Assembly (NCBI GenBank): GCA_900323505.1 | Contig: OOIN01000029.1 | Span: 434,001-498,000 of the forward strand | Direction of reading: 5' to 3' | DNA: 64,000 nt | Source: Ustilago trichophora | Taxonomy: Eukaryota > Basidiomycota > Ustilaginomycetes > Ustilaginales > Ustilaginaceae | Shown: positions 1-11,357 of the stretch, piece by piece | Layout of the letters: every line of letters begins with the position of its first letter | How positions within the stretch are numbered: the first letter of the stretch is position 1 | Notes under the pieces: model-generated | What the model was told of the DNA's origin: nothing | Database searches by the model: none | Seen by the model: the letters and a program-made list of their open reading frames with translations, nothing else | Translations under genes and position numbers: made by a program

Positions 1-119
1 GAGGCTGCTGCTTATGTATGGCGTGTGGTTGTTGGGCAATGCGGCAAATACGTACCAATACCGATGGCGCCCTGGTAGACGGTCTCGTCGACGGGGGTAG
101 CGGGAACCTCGTTGGACAT
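1..119 (-). CDS. SSB1: Ssb-type ribosome-associated Hsp70, 5' end only (runs off the left edge)
   Basis: Only the first coding exon (119 down to 56) is inside the window. It starts at an ATG at 119-117 and encodes 21 codons plus one base, ending in ...ETVYQGAIGI. A GTACGT donor follows (first intron base 55), so the intron interrupts the codon after GAIGI. The short acidic N-terminus followed by VYQGAIGI is the known start of Ssb-class Hsp70s, which continue with the ATP-binding IDLGTTYS motif; that continuation lies beyond the edge. Ssb proteins bind nascent chains at the ribosome exit tunnel together with the RAC co-chaperone. The gene is divergent from MRP4 and shares the upstream region 120-1153 with it. 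Assignment rests on this short peptide and the fitting splice phase; another cytosolic Hsp70 is possible but less likely. Confidence 0.72.
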
Positions 120-1153
120 GATGACGAAGTTTTTTGTGATGGGGGGGAGGAGATGGGGTGATGGAGAAAGGTAGGATGGAAGGATCGCGACGAAAGAGTA
201 GAAGCCTGTCCTCTCTGTCTCTCTCTCTCTTTCTCTTCCAACGCTTTGGTCTGTTGTGCTCTGACTGCTTGAGCGCAAATTTGTTCGTTCGAGCGGTGGC
301 TATGGCTGTCTTTGCCAATACAAAAAAAAATGGCTCTCAGTCTCAGCCTCAGTCTCTTGCCTCTCGCTCTCAGCCACTGGCGGGCTGCTTCGACTTCGAA
401 CGGGCCAGACAAGATGGGTTTTTTTTTTTTTTTTTCCTTTTCCCTTTTCTTCTTCTTGTTGTCTTTCGAACCGCACACTGTGACTGGCCACCGAGAAGAA
501 AACAAGAGTCTTTCAGCACAGACGGCCAAGAAATATGGTGAGATTCGCCAACCAGCTTGGACCAGTTGGGCGACACAGCGACAGCTGGAAGAAGAATTTC
601 GCCTTGTCCTGCCTTGCAGCAACAAGAAAAATTTTGGAAGAAACGTCGCACGCAACCAAATGCTTCGTCAAACCCTAAGTTCCACTTTACCGAAGACTTT
701 GAATTGACACTTTCAAAAGATGGACAGTCAATTCAAAGCTCGACATACGAAATCTGAATCGTCCTCGAATTCGGTCTTAAAATTTTGTATCTAGGCCACC
801 AAGCCTTAATTCGGAAATTGTACAGTCTGGTGGTATTGATGAATTGAATTGGGAGTGGCTGCGGCACTGGCTTGCTTGGACCCTTTTGACAAGAAATCGA
901 GCCTCTATCGTGCGACAAGTGCAACGTCCCGGTTCCGAGACTTGCTGCTGATGCTTCAGGAAGAAAGGGTCGGAAAAATGGCCGAGAGACTCAAGTTTTA
1001 CTGCTCGCGTGCCTGATCACCTCGTCCTTGCGATATCAATCTTGACCATCTTCTCCACTTTGCCCATCATTCTGCATTTGTGCGACCACAGCAGCTCTCG
1101 TATACCCTTATTTGCTCAACTTTTCCACGCTCACACTCAGCACAGTTCCAATC
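120..1153. other. Divergent intergenic region between SSB and MRP4
   Basis: About 1 kb containing the 5' leaders and promoters of two divergent genes. It holds a CT-rich stretch near 207-240 and a T16 tract near 419-435, typical of fungal leaders. Overlapping short open frames on both strands are low complexity and not supported as genes. Confidence 0.6.
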
Positions 1154-2239
1154 ATGGCAAGCCCCATCGCCAGCACTTCGAGAACCACCCTCGGCAGCCT
1201 GTTGAGGAGCTCTCCCCGCTCTTCCCTTGTCATCCGTGGCATCGCTAGCGATGTTCAGCAGGCCACCTCTTCCGATGTCACTGCTGCCGCTGCCGAAGCC
1301 GTAGCTGCCTCATCCCCATCCTCACAGACCAACACCAGCGATGATGCCCTCGAAAGGCGCCGACTCAGGCGCACCGTCATGAACCAGCTTTCCGACCTCG
1401 GCAGCACCCAGACCCGCGCAAACTCGTTCAGGCCACACAAGCTTCGACTCAACCCCGTCGACGCTCACAAGCTCACCCTCAACCACCTCGTCGCCTCCAC
1501 TGCTCAGGTCGGCCACTCGCTGTCATCGCTCAAAGCCGCCAACCAGCCTTACATCTACGGTCAGCGTCATGGTGTCGCCATCTTTGATCTGGAGCGCGCT
1601 ACGCTGCCAGCACTGCGCAGGGCAGCTTCGGTAGTCAAGGCAGTTGCCGAGCGTGATGGTGTCATTCTTTTTGTCGGCACTCGACCCGGACAGCAGGCAG
1701 CTGTGCTTGCCGCTACAAAGCGTCTTGCGGGCAACGGTTTCCACGTCACCGCTGAGCGATGGATGCCCGGTGTCATCACCAACGCTCCCAAGCTTCTCGC
1801 ATCCGCCATTCTCAAGTCCATGGACGACCTCGACCCATCTGGTAATGGCAACACCAACCGACTCGCCTCTCAAACTCTGCAGCCCGACTTGGTCGTCGTC
1901 CTGAACCCTGTCGAGAACTCGTTCGCTATTCGTGAAGCCACTCAGGCCAACATTCCCACCATCGCCATCACAGACTCGGACGTCGACCCCAGGTCCGTCA
2001 CCTACCCCATCCCTGCCAACGACGACTCGATCCGCAGCGTCGAATTGATCATCGGTGTTCTTTCCAAAGCAGGACAGGAGGGTCTCAAGATCCGTGCCAA
2101 GAAGCTCGACGAGGCAGACAAGATTGAGCGCAAGGTCAATAGGACCCTTCACCGTCGCATCGAGGGTGCCAACTTTGACCCCCGATCCCGATCTGCACCC
2201 AACCGCCCTGTCCGCGATCCCGAAGAGGAAGACGCTTGA
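1154..2239 (+). CDS. MRP4: Mitochondrial small-subunit ribosomal protein uS2m (MRP4-like)
   Basis: A 361-codon single-exon frame. The ATG at 1154 sits in a good context (CAATCATGG); the open frame upstream has no in-frame ATG. The N-terminus is rich in Ser, Thr and Arg with few acidic residues, as expected for a mitochondrial presequence. The body matches ribosomal protein S2: a segment near residues 105-140 reading YIYGQRHGVAIFDLE, then ILFVGTRPGQ near residue 175, ERWMPGVITN near 205, and DLVVVLNP followed by IPTIAITDSDVDP near residues 250-280. The last two are the most conserved S2 signatures. The product is expected in the mitochondrial ribosome small subunit. The C-terminal tail after about residue 310 is charged and Arg-rich, longer than in bacterial S2. 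It is convergent with the ABC transporter, with about 300 bp between stop codons. Confidence 0.93.
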   Translation: MASPIASTSRTTLGSLLRSSPRSSLVIRGIASDVQQATSSDVTAAAAEAVAASSPSSQTNTSDDALERRRLRRTVMNQLSDLGSTQTRANSFRPHKLRLNPVDAHKLTLNHLVASTAQVGHSLSSLKAANQPYIYGQRHGVAIFDLERATLPALRRAASVVKAVAERDGVILFVGTRPGQQAAVLAATKRLAGNGFHVTAERWMPGVITNAPKLLASAILKSMDDLDPSGNGNTNRLASQTLQPDLVVVLNPVENSFAIREATQANIPTIAITDSDVDPRSVTYPIPANDDSIRSVELIIGVLSKAGQEGLKIRAKKLDEADKIERKVNRTLHRRIEGANFDPRSRSAPNRPVRDPEEEDA

Positions 2240-2543
2240 TCTCAGCCAATCACAACCAGTACCATTTACAATCACATGCAATCCATCGTTCACGGGCAGT
2301 GTGACTAAAAGATATCGCATCTCCCGTAGTGTGTAGTGTGACTGTGCCCTCCCGCGAATCAATACAGCACAGCCATACAACATCGCTTTCACTCCGCCCA
2401 CGACTCTCCCACAAGTAACAAACTAAAAAACAGCAATTCCATTGCAGCAGTCGCAAAAGTGAGAAAGTGAGAATTTGTACGAGAAAGTAGACGCAGACTG
2501 TTTTTTCGGCTCGTCCGTTGATTTGGAAAGGTATCTCGACAAT

Positions 2544-5500
2544 CTATCCAGTCCACTCACCACCTCGAGTAAGAGAGGCAAAATATCCTCCTACAGTGGC
2601 GATGAGAGCATCATAGCTACCTTGTTCCACCACTTTACCTTCCTTGAGCACGAGGATGCGATCGCACTTGCGCATCATCTCGAGGTTGTGAGTGATGACC
2701 AGTGTCGTCATGCGTCTTTTCCGCACCTCGGCATTTGGCGAAAGCAGCGTCTCGACAATCAGCTGCTGATTCGCCACGTCCAGCGCCGACGTGCATTCAT
2801 CGAGGATCAGGATGGGCGCTCGGATACGCATCAGCGCTCTTGCGATGGCTAGCCGCTGCGCTTGACCACCGGACAGCTTGCATCCTGCTCCACCGCCGAC
2901 GCTTGTGTCGTACCCAGCGGGGAGAGCCTCGACGAAGGAATGCGCGTTTGCAGCTCGAGCAGATTGCTCCACCATGGCCATTTCCGCCTCGCCCATCTCA
3001 CCGCGGCGCTGCTGGCCATCGACGGGTACTTCTTCATAGATCTTTGAGTTGGCTCCGTATGCGATGTTTTCGGCAATCGACATGTCGAACAAGCTGGGAT
3101 TCTGTCCGACGACGCTAATGTGCTCACGTAGCCATGACGTTGAGAGCTCAGAGATGGGTGTCCCGTCGACAAGGATGGATCCAGAGTTCGGTTCGTAGAA
3201 TCTCTGCAGAAGCGCTGCGATTGTGCTCTTACCGCATCCCGATCCGCCCACGATGGCAACGCATTCACCAGGGCAAATCTGGAATCGCACGCCATCCAGC
3301 ACTCGTACGCTTGCCCGTCCGTCGTAAGCAAAGCCTACATCGAGGAATTCAATCCCACCCTTGATGTCGCTGGTGAGGTGGCCATTCGCCTCGGTGCGGA
3401 TCACTTTTGGATCGGACAGCTGCAAGAGTCGATTCAAATCCGCGAGCGCCTTCATGCTCTTGGACAGACCGGGCAAGAACGTCAGCATCTGGGCGGCGAA
3501 CGTCACAGCAAAGATGATCAGGTTGAACACCTGCATCATTCGCTTGAAGTCGTATTCGCCCGAAATCATTAGCTTGGCACCCACATAGAAGATGATTGCT
3601 TCAGCGATGTACGTCAGCGCCTCGCTCATACCATGACCGAATCCAGAGAAGATCGACGATCGCATCCCATGTCGCTGCGCGTCTGCGACCGCGAGCTGGT
3701 ACATCCTGTCGAAGACCGTCTCGAGGCCCATTGATCGAATGCTGCGAATGTGCGAGACCATACCGTGGAAGCGCTCCGAGACAGCTTCGCGCTTGAGCTT
3801 GTTGCGAGCCTCGTAGAAGCTGATCACGCGCGACTGGAGGAAAGTGGCAAGAAGGAAGACAGGACCGAAAGCGACTCCAGCAAGAGTAAGCTTCCAGCCC
3901 ATCAACATGGCCCAGATGATACCGAGGCTGATCATCGACGTGATCAGGGCGAGCTGACCGATGATCTGTCCCACCAGGTTACGAGCGTCGTCGGCATCCT
4001 TGACGATGCTCTGGCAGATCCGTGCAGCAGAGTTGTTGGGACAGTCAAACCAAGTTCGGTCCTGAGCGACGACGTTGCGGTACGAGCAGCCGCGGAGACG
4101 CAACAACCACTCGTCGGCGAGACACTCCATCAGCAGGTATCGGGTGAAACCAAAGATGCCTTCCAGCAGCGCCACGAGCAGGACCAGCAAGCTCCACTTG
4201 AGCACGGCGCCTGATTGATCTGGTCGGCCCATGGTCGACAGTAATTGAGCGAGCAGATACGAAAAGATGGGTGTCAGTGCTCCCGCCGTGACGCAGAGCA
4301 CGAGTCCGACCAGTAGAAGCGCCCGGCTTGGGATCGTTCGCCATAGGATGCTCCATACTTCTCGAGCGGACGGTACTCTTGATCGGGCAATCTCGCTGGC
4401 TTCATCGAGAGCAGTCTGGGCTGCTTTGGCGCTGGTTGCGTCTGGAATGTTGAAAGCTTGAGCGGAACTATCCCATCTCTTCCTTTCGATAGCGACATTT
4501 CGAGCTCGGCGGTTGCTTGCAGTGGAACCGGTAGCTTTGAGAGCTTGTGCATCCTCATAGTACGTATGCATCGCCTGTCTTTCCGCCAAACGAAGAGGCT
4601 TGAGATGCGAAGGTCCACTCTCCAACTTTTGCGAAATGATCAATGACAAATGCTCCGATAGAAGACCGTCCTCGCGCTCCCATCTCAGCAAAGACCTGTG
4701 CTTCCTCCGTCGTGATCTCGAAAAGGACTCATCGTGCGTCTGTTCCATCCTGCCTACTTGGTCCAATACCTGCTCTACTTCTTCTGCCTTCCCTCGCATC
4801 TGTCCTTGCTGCTGCGAATTGTCTTGACCTTGACTCTGCTGCATTGACATCTGCCTGAACGGACCGTCTTTTGCCTCCAGGTCCGATCGGTATCCCTGTT
4901 GTACGACGTGGCCGCTTTCGAGGAGGTAGAGAAAATCTTCATGCTGGATCTGGGAAAGGTCATGGGTGATTATGATGGTGGTCTTTCCCTTTCGCCAAGT
5001 TTTGATTGCTTCGTGAACGAGATGTCTTGTTGTTGGGTCGAGGGCCGATGTTGCCTCATCGAGAATCAGAATTGAAGGGTCTCGTAGCCTTGCCCTCGCA
5101 ATCGCAAGCCTCTGCCTCTGACCTCCCGACAACGCCGTTCCTCTTGCGCCCAGCATCGTCTCGTAACCATCTGGCAGATCGCGCACAAAGTCATGAAGAA
5201 GTGCTAGCCGACAAGCAGACTCGATCGATTCTCTCGGGACAACGGGTACTCCTGTATCTGCATCGACCTCAACTTTGGCATCGTGCTTGCCGACGAGACC
5301 GAGAGCGACATTGTCATGGATGTTCATGTCAAAGATGATGGGATCTTGACTGACAGCTCCGATGTGCTGTCGACACCAGTGAGGGTCGAGATATTCGATT
5401 GTCTGATCATCGATCTGGATTGTACCTGTTGTAGGTTCATACAGCCTAAGGAGCAGATGTGCAACTGTGCTCTTGCCGCTGCCACTGCCACCGACAACGT

Positions 5501-7091
5501 AGGTCATCTCTGCGGGTGGGAAGTACAAGTCGACATCCTTCAGCACGCAAGCGTCTGGGCGAGATGGGTAGCTGAAAGTGACACCTCTCAGGTGTACTTC
5601 TCCCTGGCAGATTATCGGTGCGATCCGGCGCAGGCCCTGCACTGCTCGCCCGGTGATTCTGGAGCCGTGCGGCAAGGGTTTGGCACGATGGGCGGACTTG
5701 TCAGGGCTAAGAATGCCCGGAGAAGGAGTGGTGGGAATGTCTCCGATCGACATGGGTACCGCTTTTGCTCGACGAACGTCGTACTCAAGTACATCGAGCA
5801 TCGATGCTGCGGCAAAGCTGGCTTCGCTGATTGGCGATGTGGCATGGCCCAAGACTGCGCTCGAAGTAGCCGCTTTGTCATCATGGTATTCGGATAAACT
5901 AATGGAGCTGGTCATCTGTGAAGAGCGTTGCTCTTTGCTCTTATCGATATTGTGGTGGCGATACGAGTCGTCGGAGGAATTCATGAGATTGATCAGGTTG
6001 GCTGCACCAATCTTGCCCTTGTCGATGTAGGTGAGAGCCTGAACGATTTCGTTGAGAGTTGAAGAGACGAGGAGGCTCGACATGAAGACGGTCATGACTT
6101 GACCTGGAGTGATTTTGCCTTTTGAGACCAGATAGCTGCCGTACCAGAAGCCTTGGACGAACGTGGCGAATACTAGTCCGCCGGTGGAACCGTAACGCAC
6201 CGCCCACCAGAGGAGCATCCTTCGGTACGATTTGGAACCGTTCTTGAGTTCTGCTTGGAACCGATTGGTCTCCTTCTTCTGCGCATTGAAGGCTTTCACT
6301 GTATTGATAGCTTCCACTACGCGTTCGACCATCGACGTGGCATGTGCTGTGCTAATCCTCTCCCGTTGGAGCCAGGGCGCTCCTCCGATCTCAGTGACAA
6401 TCGTCATGATTAACACCACCGGGATCGAAGCCAGAATGACGAGGGTCAAGCTCCAGCTGGTATACATCGCAAGCACCAGACTGGCGATCGCAGTCGTGAC
6501 GTGCTGGATGACATCGCCGAGTTCTCTCGACACTGCCACCCTTACATCGTCGCATTCTCTTGCGACCTTTGTCATGAGCCCCGCTGGAGAAATATCTATA
6601 TCATCTTTCTTGTCCTCATCTTGGTCTTGTTCATCTTCATTTTTGGTTTCTTTGAGTCCCATACCTATATCGTACCAAGCGAGCTTTTTGGCGATGACGT
6701 TGGCAAAGAGTGCAGAGCGCACTCTGGCAGCTGTACGTTCTCCCAAGCAGATCCAAGCGGATACGGAGACTGTGCTGATGATAAATGTGCCTGCAGCAAG
6801 ACCGATGAGGAGATAGACGACGGTGAGGATTTCGTGAAGGAAATGGTGGTTGATGGAGGGAGGGATGAGATGGGCGGGTTGAGAGGTGGGGTTGTAAAGG
6901 GTAAATTCGTCAAAAGCTTTACCGACGACTTTGGACATGGCGGTTGGGATCATGCCGACGGCTATGGAGCAGAGGACTGCGGGAAGCAGGAGAAGTAGGA
7001 CGTCTCGGGTGGTGAGAAAGGTGAAAAGTAGTCGGATGGCCGGTTTGGTTTGTAAGGTGGAGGGAGAGGGGGTTGATTTGAAGAATGGCAT
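2544..7091 (-). CDS. STE6: Full-length ABC-B transporter, Ste6-like (pheromone exporter candidate)
   Basis: A 1515-residue protein from the ATG at 7091; the open frame extends further upstream but the next in-frame sequence looks like leader. The order is TMD1-NBD1-TMD2-NBD2. TMD1 starts near residue 30 (hydrophobic DVLLLLLPAVLCSIAVGMIP). NBD1 has Walker A GGSGSGKST at 534-542, signature LSGGQ at 654-658, Walker B ILILDEATSALD at 673-684 and an H-loop His near 710. NBD2 has GGSGCGKST at 1282-1290, LSGGQ at 1406-1410, ILILDECTSALD at 1427-1438 and His near 1468. Both sites therefore look catalytically complete. A long Gln- and charge-rich linker (about 740-910) separates the halves, and there is a Ser-rich insert before NBD1. 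The family includes yeast Ste6, exporter of farnesylated a-factor, and multidrug transporters. Three ACAAAGGG elements upstream favour a mating role. Sequence alone cannot exclude a general drug exporter. Confidence 0.85.
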   Translation of the reverse strand: MPFFKSTPSPSTLQTKPAIRLLFTFLTTRDVLLLLLPAVLCSIAVGMIPTAMSKVVGKAFDEFTLYNPTSQPAHLIPPSINHHFLHEILTVVYLLIGLAAGTFIISTVSVSAWICLGERTAARVRSALFANVIAKKLAWYDIGMGLKETKNEDEQDQDEDKKDDIDISPAGLMTKVARECDDVRVAVSRELGDVIQHVTTAIASLVLAMYTSWSLTLVILASIPVVLIMTIVTEIGGAPWLQRERISTAHATSMVERVVEAINTVKAFNAQKKETNRFQAELKNGSKSYRRMLLWWAVRYGSTGGLVFATFVQGFWYGSYLVSKGKITPGQVMTVFMSSLLVSSTLNEIVQALTYIDKGKIGAANLINLMNSSDDSYRHHNIDKSKEQRSSQMTSSISLSEYHDDKAATSSAVLGHATSPISEASFAAASMLDVLEYDVRRAKAVPMSIGDIPTTPSPGILSPDKSAHRAKPLPHGSRITGRAVQGLRRIAPIICQGEVHLRGVTFSYPSRPDACVLKDVDLYFPPAEMTYVVGGSGSGKSTVAHLLLRLYEPTTGTIQIDDQTIEYLDPHWCRQHIGAVSQDPIIFDMNIHDNVALGLVGKHDAKVEVDADTGVPVVPRESIESACRLALLHDFVRDLPDGYETMLGARGTALSGGQRQRLAIARARLRDPSILILDEATSALDPTTRHLVHEAIKTWRKGKTTIIITHDLSQIQHEDFLYLLESGHVVQQGYRSDLEAKDGPFRQMSMQQSQGQDNSQQQGQMRGKAEEVEQVLDQVGRMEQTHDESFSRSRRRKHRSLLRWEREDGLLSEHLSLIISQKLESGPSHLKPLRLAERQAMHTYYEDAQALKATGSTASNRRARNVAIERKRWDSSAQAFNIPDATSAKAAQTALDEASEIARSRVPSAREVWSILWRTIPSRALLLVGLVLCVTAGALTPIFSYLLAQLLSTMGRPDQSGAVLKWSLLVLLVALLEGIFGFTRYLLMECLADEWLLRLRGCSYRNVVAQDRTWFDCPNNSAARICQSIVKDADDARNLVGQIIGQLALITSMISLGIIWAMLMGWKLTLAGVAFGPVFLLATFLQSRVISFYEARNKLKREAVSERFHGMVSHIRSIRSMGLETVFDRMYQLAVADAQRHGMRSSIFSGFGHGMSEALTYIAEAIIFYVGAKLMISGEYDFKRMMQVFNLIIFAVTFAAQMLTFLPGLSKSMKALADLNRLLQLSDPKVIRTEANGHLTSDIKGGIEFLDVGFAYDGRASVRVLDGVRFQICPGECVAIVGGSGCGKSTIAALLQRFYEPNSGSILVDGTPISELSTSWLREHISVVGQNPSLFDMSIAENIAYGANSKIYEEVPVDGQQRRGEMGEAEMAMVEQSARAANAHSFVEALPAGYDTSVGGGAGCKLSGGQAQRLAIARALMRIRAPILILDECTSALDVANQQLIVETLLSPNAEVRKRRMTTLVITHNLEMMRKCDRILVLKEGKVVEQGSYDALIATVGGYFASLTRGGEWTG

Positions 7092-7612
7092 CGTGATAAA
7101 CACTCGCGACGAGCCTGAATGAAGCTCGATGATGCTGTTGAAATAGTGAGCAGGGTATGGTTGAGATGCGATAGTATAGCAAGGACTGTTCAAAGTAGCT
7201 ACGTCAGTACATGGAGAAGTTGTCAACAGCCAACCAGGGGGAGAGACTTGAGCCAGACCGGGAGGAAAGCAAGCGTCTAAAGATGATGTTGGCTGAAGGT
7301 AAGAAGTGACGACGCCTTCACAACTAGATACCCTACTACTACTACTTCTCAACAGCTCTTCCATACAGAACTATCTGATGAACGAGCCAAAAGCAAGCTC
7401 AAAAACTTCCTACGTATGGAGAAAGCATTCCGGAAAGCAGCCCGGCAATCGCATCCGCATACACACGTACACACGTGCACACGCGTGACTTTCCTCTCTC
7501 CATTGTTTTGTGTGACACGGAACTCTGTCGTTGTCAAGCTAAACCTTCCTTTGTGCGACTCCCGAAAGCGATCTAAAACGACATGATTGCATTGGGAGCG
7601 AAAGATGGAGGA

Positions 7613-7753
7613 ACAAAGGGGACTTGGTATTTGAAAAATTCCATATGTGGTCCCCACGCTATCATTTTTGGAAGAAACAAAGGGTGTCATGTTGTGGGGC
7701 TTTTTATTTTATTTTTTATTTTTTATTTTTCCTTTTTCCATGCTTCCCTTTGT
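7613..7753. promoter_or_regulatory. Cluster of three pheromone response elements (ACAAAGGG) upstream of the Ste6-like gene
   Basis: ACAAAGGG occurs at 7613-7620 and 7677-7684 on the plus strand, and as its complement CCCTTTGT at 7746-7753. In Ustilago the HMG-box factor Prf1 binds this octamer and drives pheromone-induced genes. The sites are 522-662 bases upstream of the transporter ATG (7091). Three exact copies in 141 bp are far above chance for an 8-mer. Binding is inferred, not shown. Confidence 0.65.
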
Positions 7754-10246
7754 CTGTCAATTAGCGCGGCGCGTCTCGTGTAAAAATCTATCGGCATCTT
7801 TGCCCGATTCACACTTGAGCAGATCTGGAAATATAAAAATGTTAGAGCGTCTCGAGATGGAAATCTGGCCAAGATTGTTCTCGGGGGCGATGAATGCAAA
7901 GCGGAAGCCCCTTTTCCCGGGGATACCGGTTGATGGCCATCCGTGTGTTAACCAACCCGAATCTCGGTACACTAAACCCTGCTTGAACAAGGGAAGAGGG
8001 TGTGCGTTAGAGAGGCGTAATTTGGTTGGATCCAAGACGCAAGGGGGTTGCACAGTGTGTGTGTGTGTGTGCGTGTGAGCCGAGGCAAGGTATACGGTAG
8101 GAGGCAATGTGCATGTTCTCCTTGCGGCTTGCAGTCTGAAGGTATTTTTAAATCTGGGAAAATATTCTGCAAAAAAGAGAGGGAAATAGATAAAGGGCTT
8201 TAAAGTTTATTCTTGACCCCGAGATGCATACGATCTCTTGTCAGGTCAAATCTGATACAGTGCTGAACCTTCCATCTGACCAAAGAGAGACATGGATGGG
8301 GAAAAGGAGACCGACAACAGAGAGCATTGAGAGAAGGTAAGGGTTTTTTTATTATTTTTATTTTTATTTTTATTTTTTTTATTTTTGGTTCGAGATGTAA
8401 ATCTTCTCAGCCCCGCAACGCACGCCGAGGAGCATGGCAAAAGAAAAAGAAACAGCATGTACGGTTGTCGTTTAAGTATCTTCCAAATGGACATACTGTA
8501 CGCTGCGCCACAGCAACCAACTTTGTGGATTCGGACACCGAAATCTTCCCATCCCACATCTCATCTGTTACCGTATATCGATCCGGTATCATGCTACCAC
8601 GCCGAGCCTTTGGCATCTACAGTATTGTGTCTGGGGGTTCTCCTTTTCTTTCTTCTTCTTTTTTTTTGCCCTGTTTTGGCGTTTGCAGTTCGGGGACAAC
8701 GCAAACGCCCTTGCATCTCTGCATATTGTGTTGCACTTCTCCCCGACACACGCCATCGCTTCTCTTTTCCTCCATCTCTCGGGGGAAAATATGAAGCATG
8801 GATGTCTCCCTTGCACGCATGAGTGGCTTTTTCAATTGCCAAGCTAGTGGATAGATATAGGGTTCTGGGTGATTCGGCATATACTTGTTGCAATGTAATG
8901 GTATCGGCGTTGACGCCGATCTGCATTTTTTTTTTGACCTCACCGTCTTCCGCCTTTCGGGTCGGAGAGATATGCGAGGAGAACAAACGCCGACGGATGG
9001 ATCCAAACCGGAGCGCTGTCATGAACCTCCTTCCTTTTCGACACCTTTGCCGAGAGCTAATCTGGTTCGCTAAGAAGTGGTTGTGGATTGGGTGGAAGGG
9101 GAAAAGGGAGGGAGGATCCGTTCCGAGATTCTGTAGTGCGGGCAATCTGAGGTTTTGCTAGTGTTGATTCTCAGATATGTTCGTTCTGGAGAGAGATGGA
9201 TAGCAAAGTTGGCCTCGTGCGTGCGTGAGAGAGATCTTGATGAGCCAACTCATGCTCTTGTAGTGTTTACAATCCAGCCTGCCTGTGCTTGTCTCACGCA
9301 ACTTTCTCTTGTGTTGACGCGTACAGTATGAGGCTGCCTATGCTCGTGAGCTTTAACACGATCACAATACGATCACAATACGATCACATCAACTCAGTAC
9401 TAACTTGGGAAGCATCGCTGTTGGGCGGTATAACACCAACTTACATCCGCTTTCAGCATGACCGCGAAATCAACCCTTTCACATCCACCTCTCACCAGCC
9501 GCATCGTCGTCCGGCGGAGCATTCGTACATGTTGGGATCCTCTTTGTACAGCCTGTTTCGTTGTTCACATGGTTTTGCGAAGGAGATTTCCGGGATGCCC
9601 TGACGCCTTCGCCTAAAAAGAGAGACAGGGGTTGGAGTGAGGGCGCTGAAGGAAAGTCGGTGTTCTACTTTGCTTTGCCGAGGACCGCAAAGAAGAAGGA
9701 AGGTGAGGAGGAGAAGGGGGAGGAAAGGGAGTGTTTGCGGTTCCACAACTTGACCCGGGAAGTTGGGACCGTATGGGAGGCGTACAAAATGTTGAAAGCT
9801 TAGAGTAAGGGTTTGAGCCGCATCCCCCGGATTACTTGGCATTCCGGTGGAATGGAAGGAGAAGAAGGTCAAGCCAAGTGGCGGGACGGAAATGCAAGTC
9901 AAAGTTGGCAATGGTAACGCTGGCACCACTGACACTCAACTTTGATGGCAATTACCCCGTCGCACAGCTTCAACGACCTAGTGGTGGTGTCAATGCAAAA
10001 TGAGCTTGTTTTTTTCTCTCGCTGTTCACACAAGGCGATGGAATTGAAACGAATGTAATGAATTGAGAAGATGCGCTTAGAGGTTCAATCGTCTGCTTTT
10101 GGCTCATAGCCGACATATCTGCAAGGAGTTCTGTCTAAGCTACAGTACAACAGCAGGTAACACAGCTTTTCAGGAAGGCAAGCTACGCTTTGTTCTAACC
10201 CTAACACCTTCACCTTGATCTCACCACACTCTTTCGTCATTATTGG

Positions 10247-10249
10247 CTC

Positions 10250-10322
<73 letters not shown>

Positions 10323-10335
10323 GTCTGTCTCTGTC
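10247..10335. repeat. CT microsatellite
   Basis: About 89 bases of almost pure CT dinucleotide with a few GTCT interruptions at each end. Confidence 0.95.
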
Positions 10336-11357
10336 TCACATACTCTCTGAAACTTTCCTTACGTTACCTCTCGTTTGCCAGTCCAAATTTCATGCCTCAA
10401 AATTTCCCGGAAAAGAAGAAGTATCTCCCTTGCAAGGAGGTGGACAATATCGCCAAATTTGTGGCTTCCCTTTTCGGCGATACAAGATCCGATAGATCGG
10501 ATCTGAATCTCAAAAGCCATCATATTTTGTTTTATTTTATTTTATTTTATTTTTCCCATTTTCCCACAAGTTTGCTGCTCGAGTGTCTCACCCGACCCAA
10601 ATCTAGGGTGTCTCCAAAGCGCTCTACTCGGCCAATTCTTCTTCTTCTTCTTCTTCGTAACTGTACTGTACTGTACCCTGATCCCCCAAAAAATTTAGAA
10701 TCCAATTTCGCCTCTTAATTTTACACCACAAAGCAGGTGAGAAGAAAGTGCGATTTTTTCTCACAGTCTTGTTCCACCTTCAAGAATCACCGAACAAGAA
10801 AGCCCGCTAAACTGCGACTCTAGTCTTTTCATTCTCAGCTTCTACCTTCCTTCTCGAATAAGAACAACAACAAGAATCCATGTCTCGCTGGCATAAAGAC
10901 ATACCTCATCCCTCACCCCAAAATCGTCGTCTTTGCTGCCACGATAAGATCATTCCTTCCACACAGCCACACAACCGAAGAGATGGATTTAAAAGCAAAA
11001 GAGTCTGTTTTTTATATATTCAAGTGTAAGACTATAATATGTGTGTTGAGATGATGATAGATGCTATGGGAGAAATGCACGTCTGTGTATGGAAAAAGGG
11101 GTATCTAAGTTTCACATGTGGGACCAAAAAAGGGGAACTACAACCAACAAAAGGTTGCTAAGCGAAAGAGAAAGAGAAGAGAGAAAAAAAAAAAAGAAGG
11201 TTGGCTGGGTGAAAGTGCAGGTTGGTCTGTCCGGATCATCTCGACTCGATCGAGGCCGACAGACCACAGATGCGGTCATGCCAGGCAGCAAAGATGCTGC
11301 TACTGAGGGTTAGGCGAAATGCTATGCGAAAGTGAATGTGAGTGCGGCAGAAGATGC

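Larger units (their letters stand above)
7092..11357. other. 4.3-kb intergenic region with response elements and simple repeats
   Basis: No recognisable gene. It contains three ACAAAGGG-type elements (listed separately), TTTTA-type pentamer runs near 7707-7732, 8344-8386 and 10529-10552, a GT run near 8057-8078, an ACAC-rich stretch near 7455-7485, a long CT microsatellite (10247-10335) and a CTT run near 10638-10656. A short ACTGT tandem lies near 10660-10676. Short open frames here are low complexity. Confidence 0.6.
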
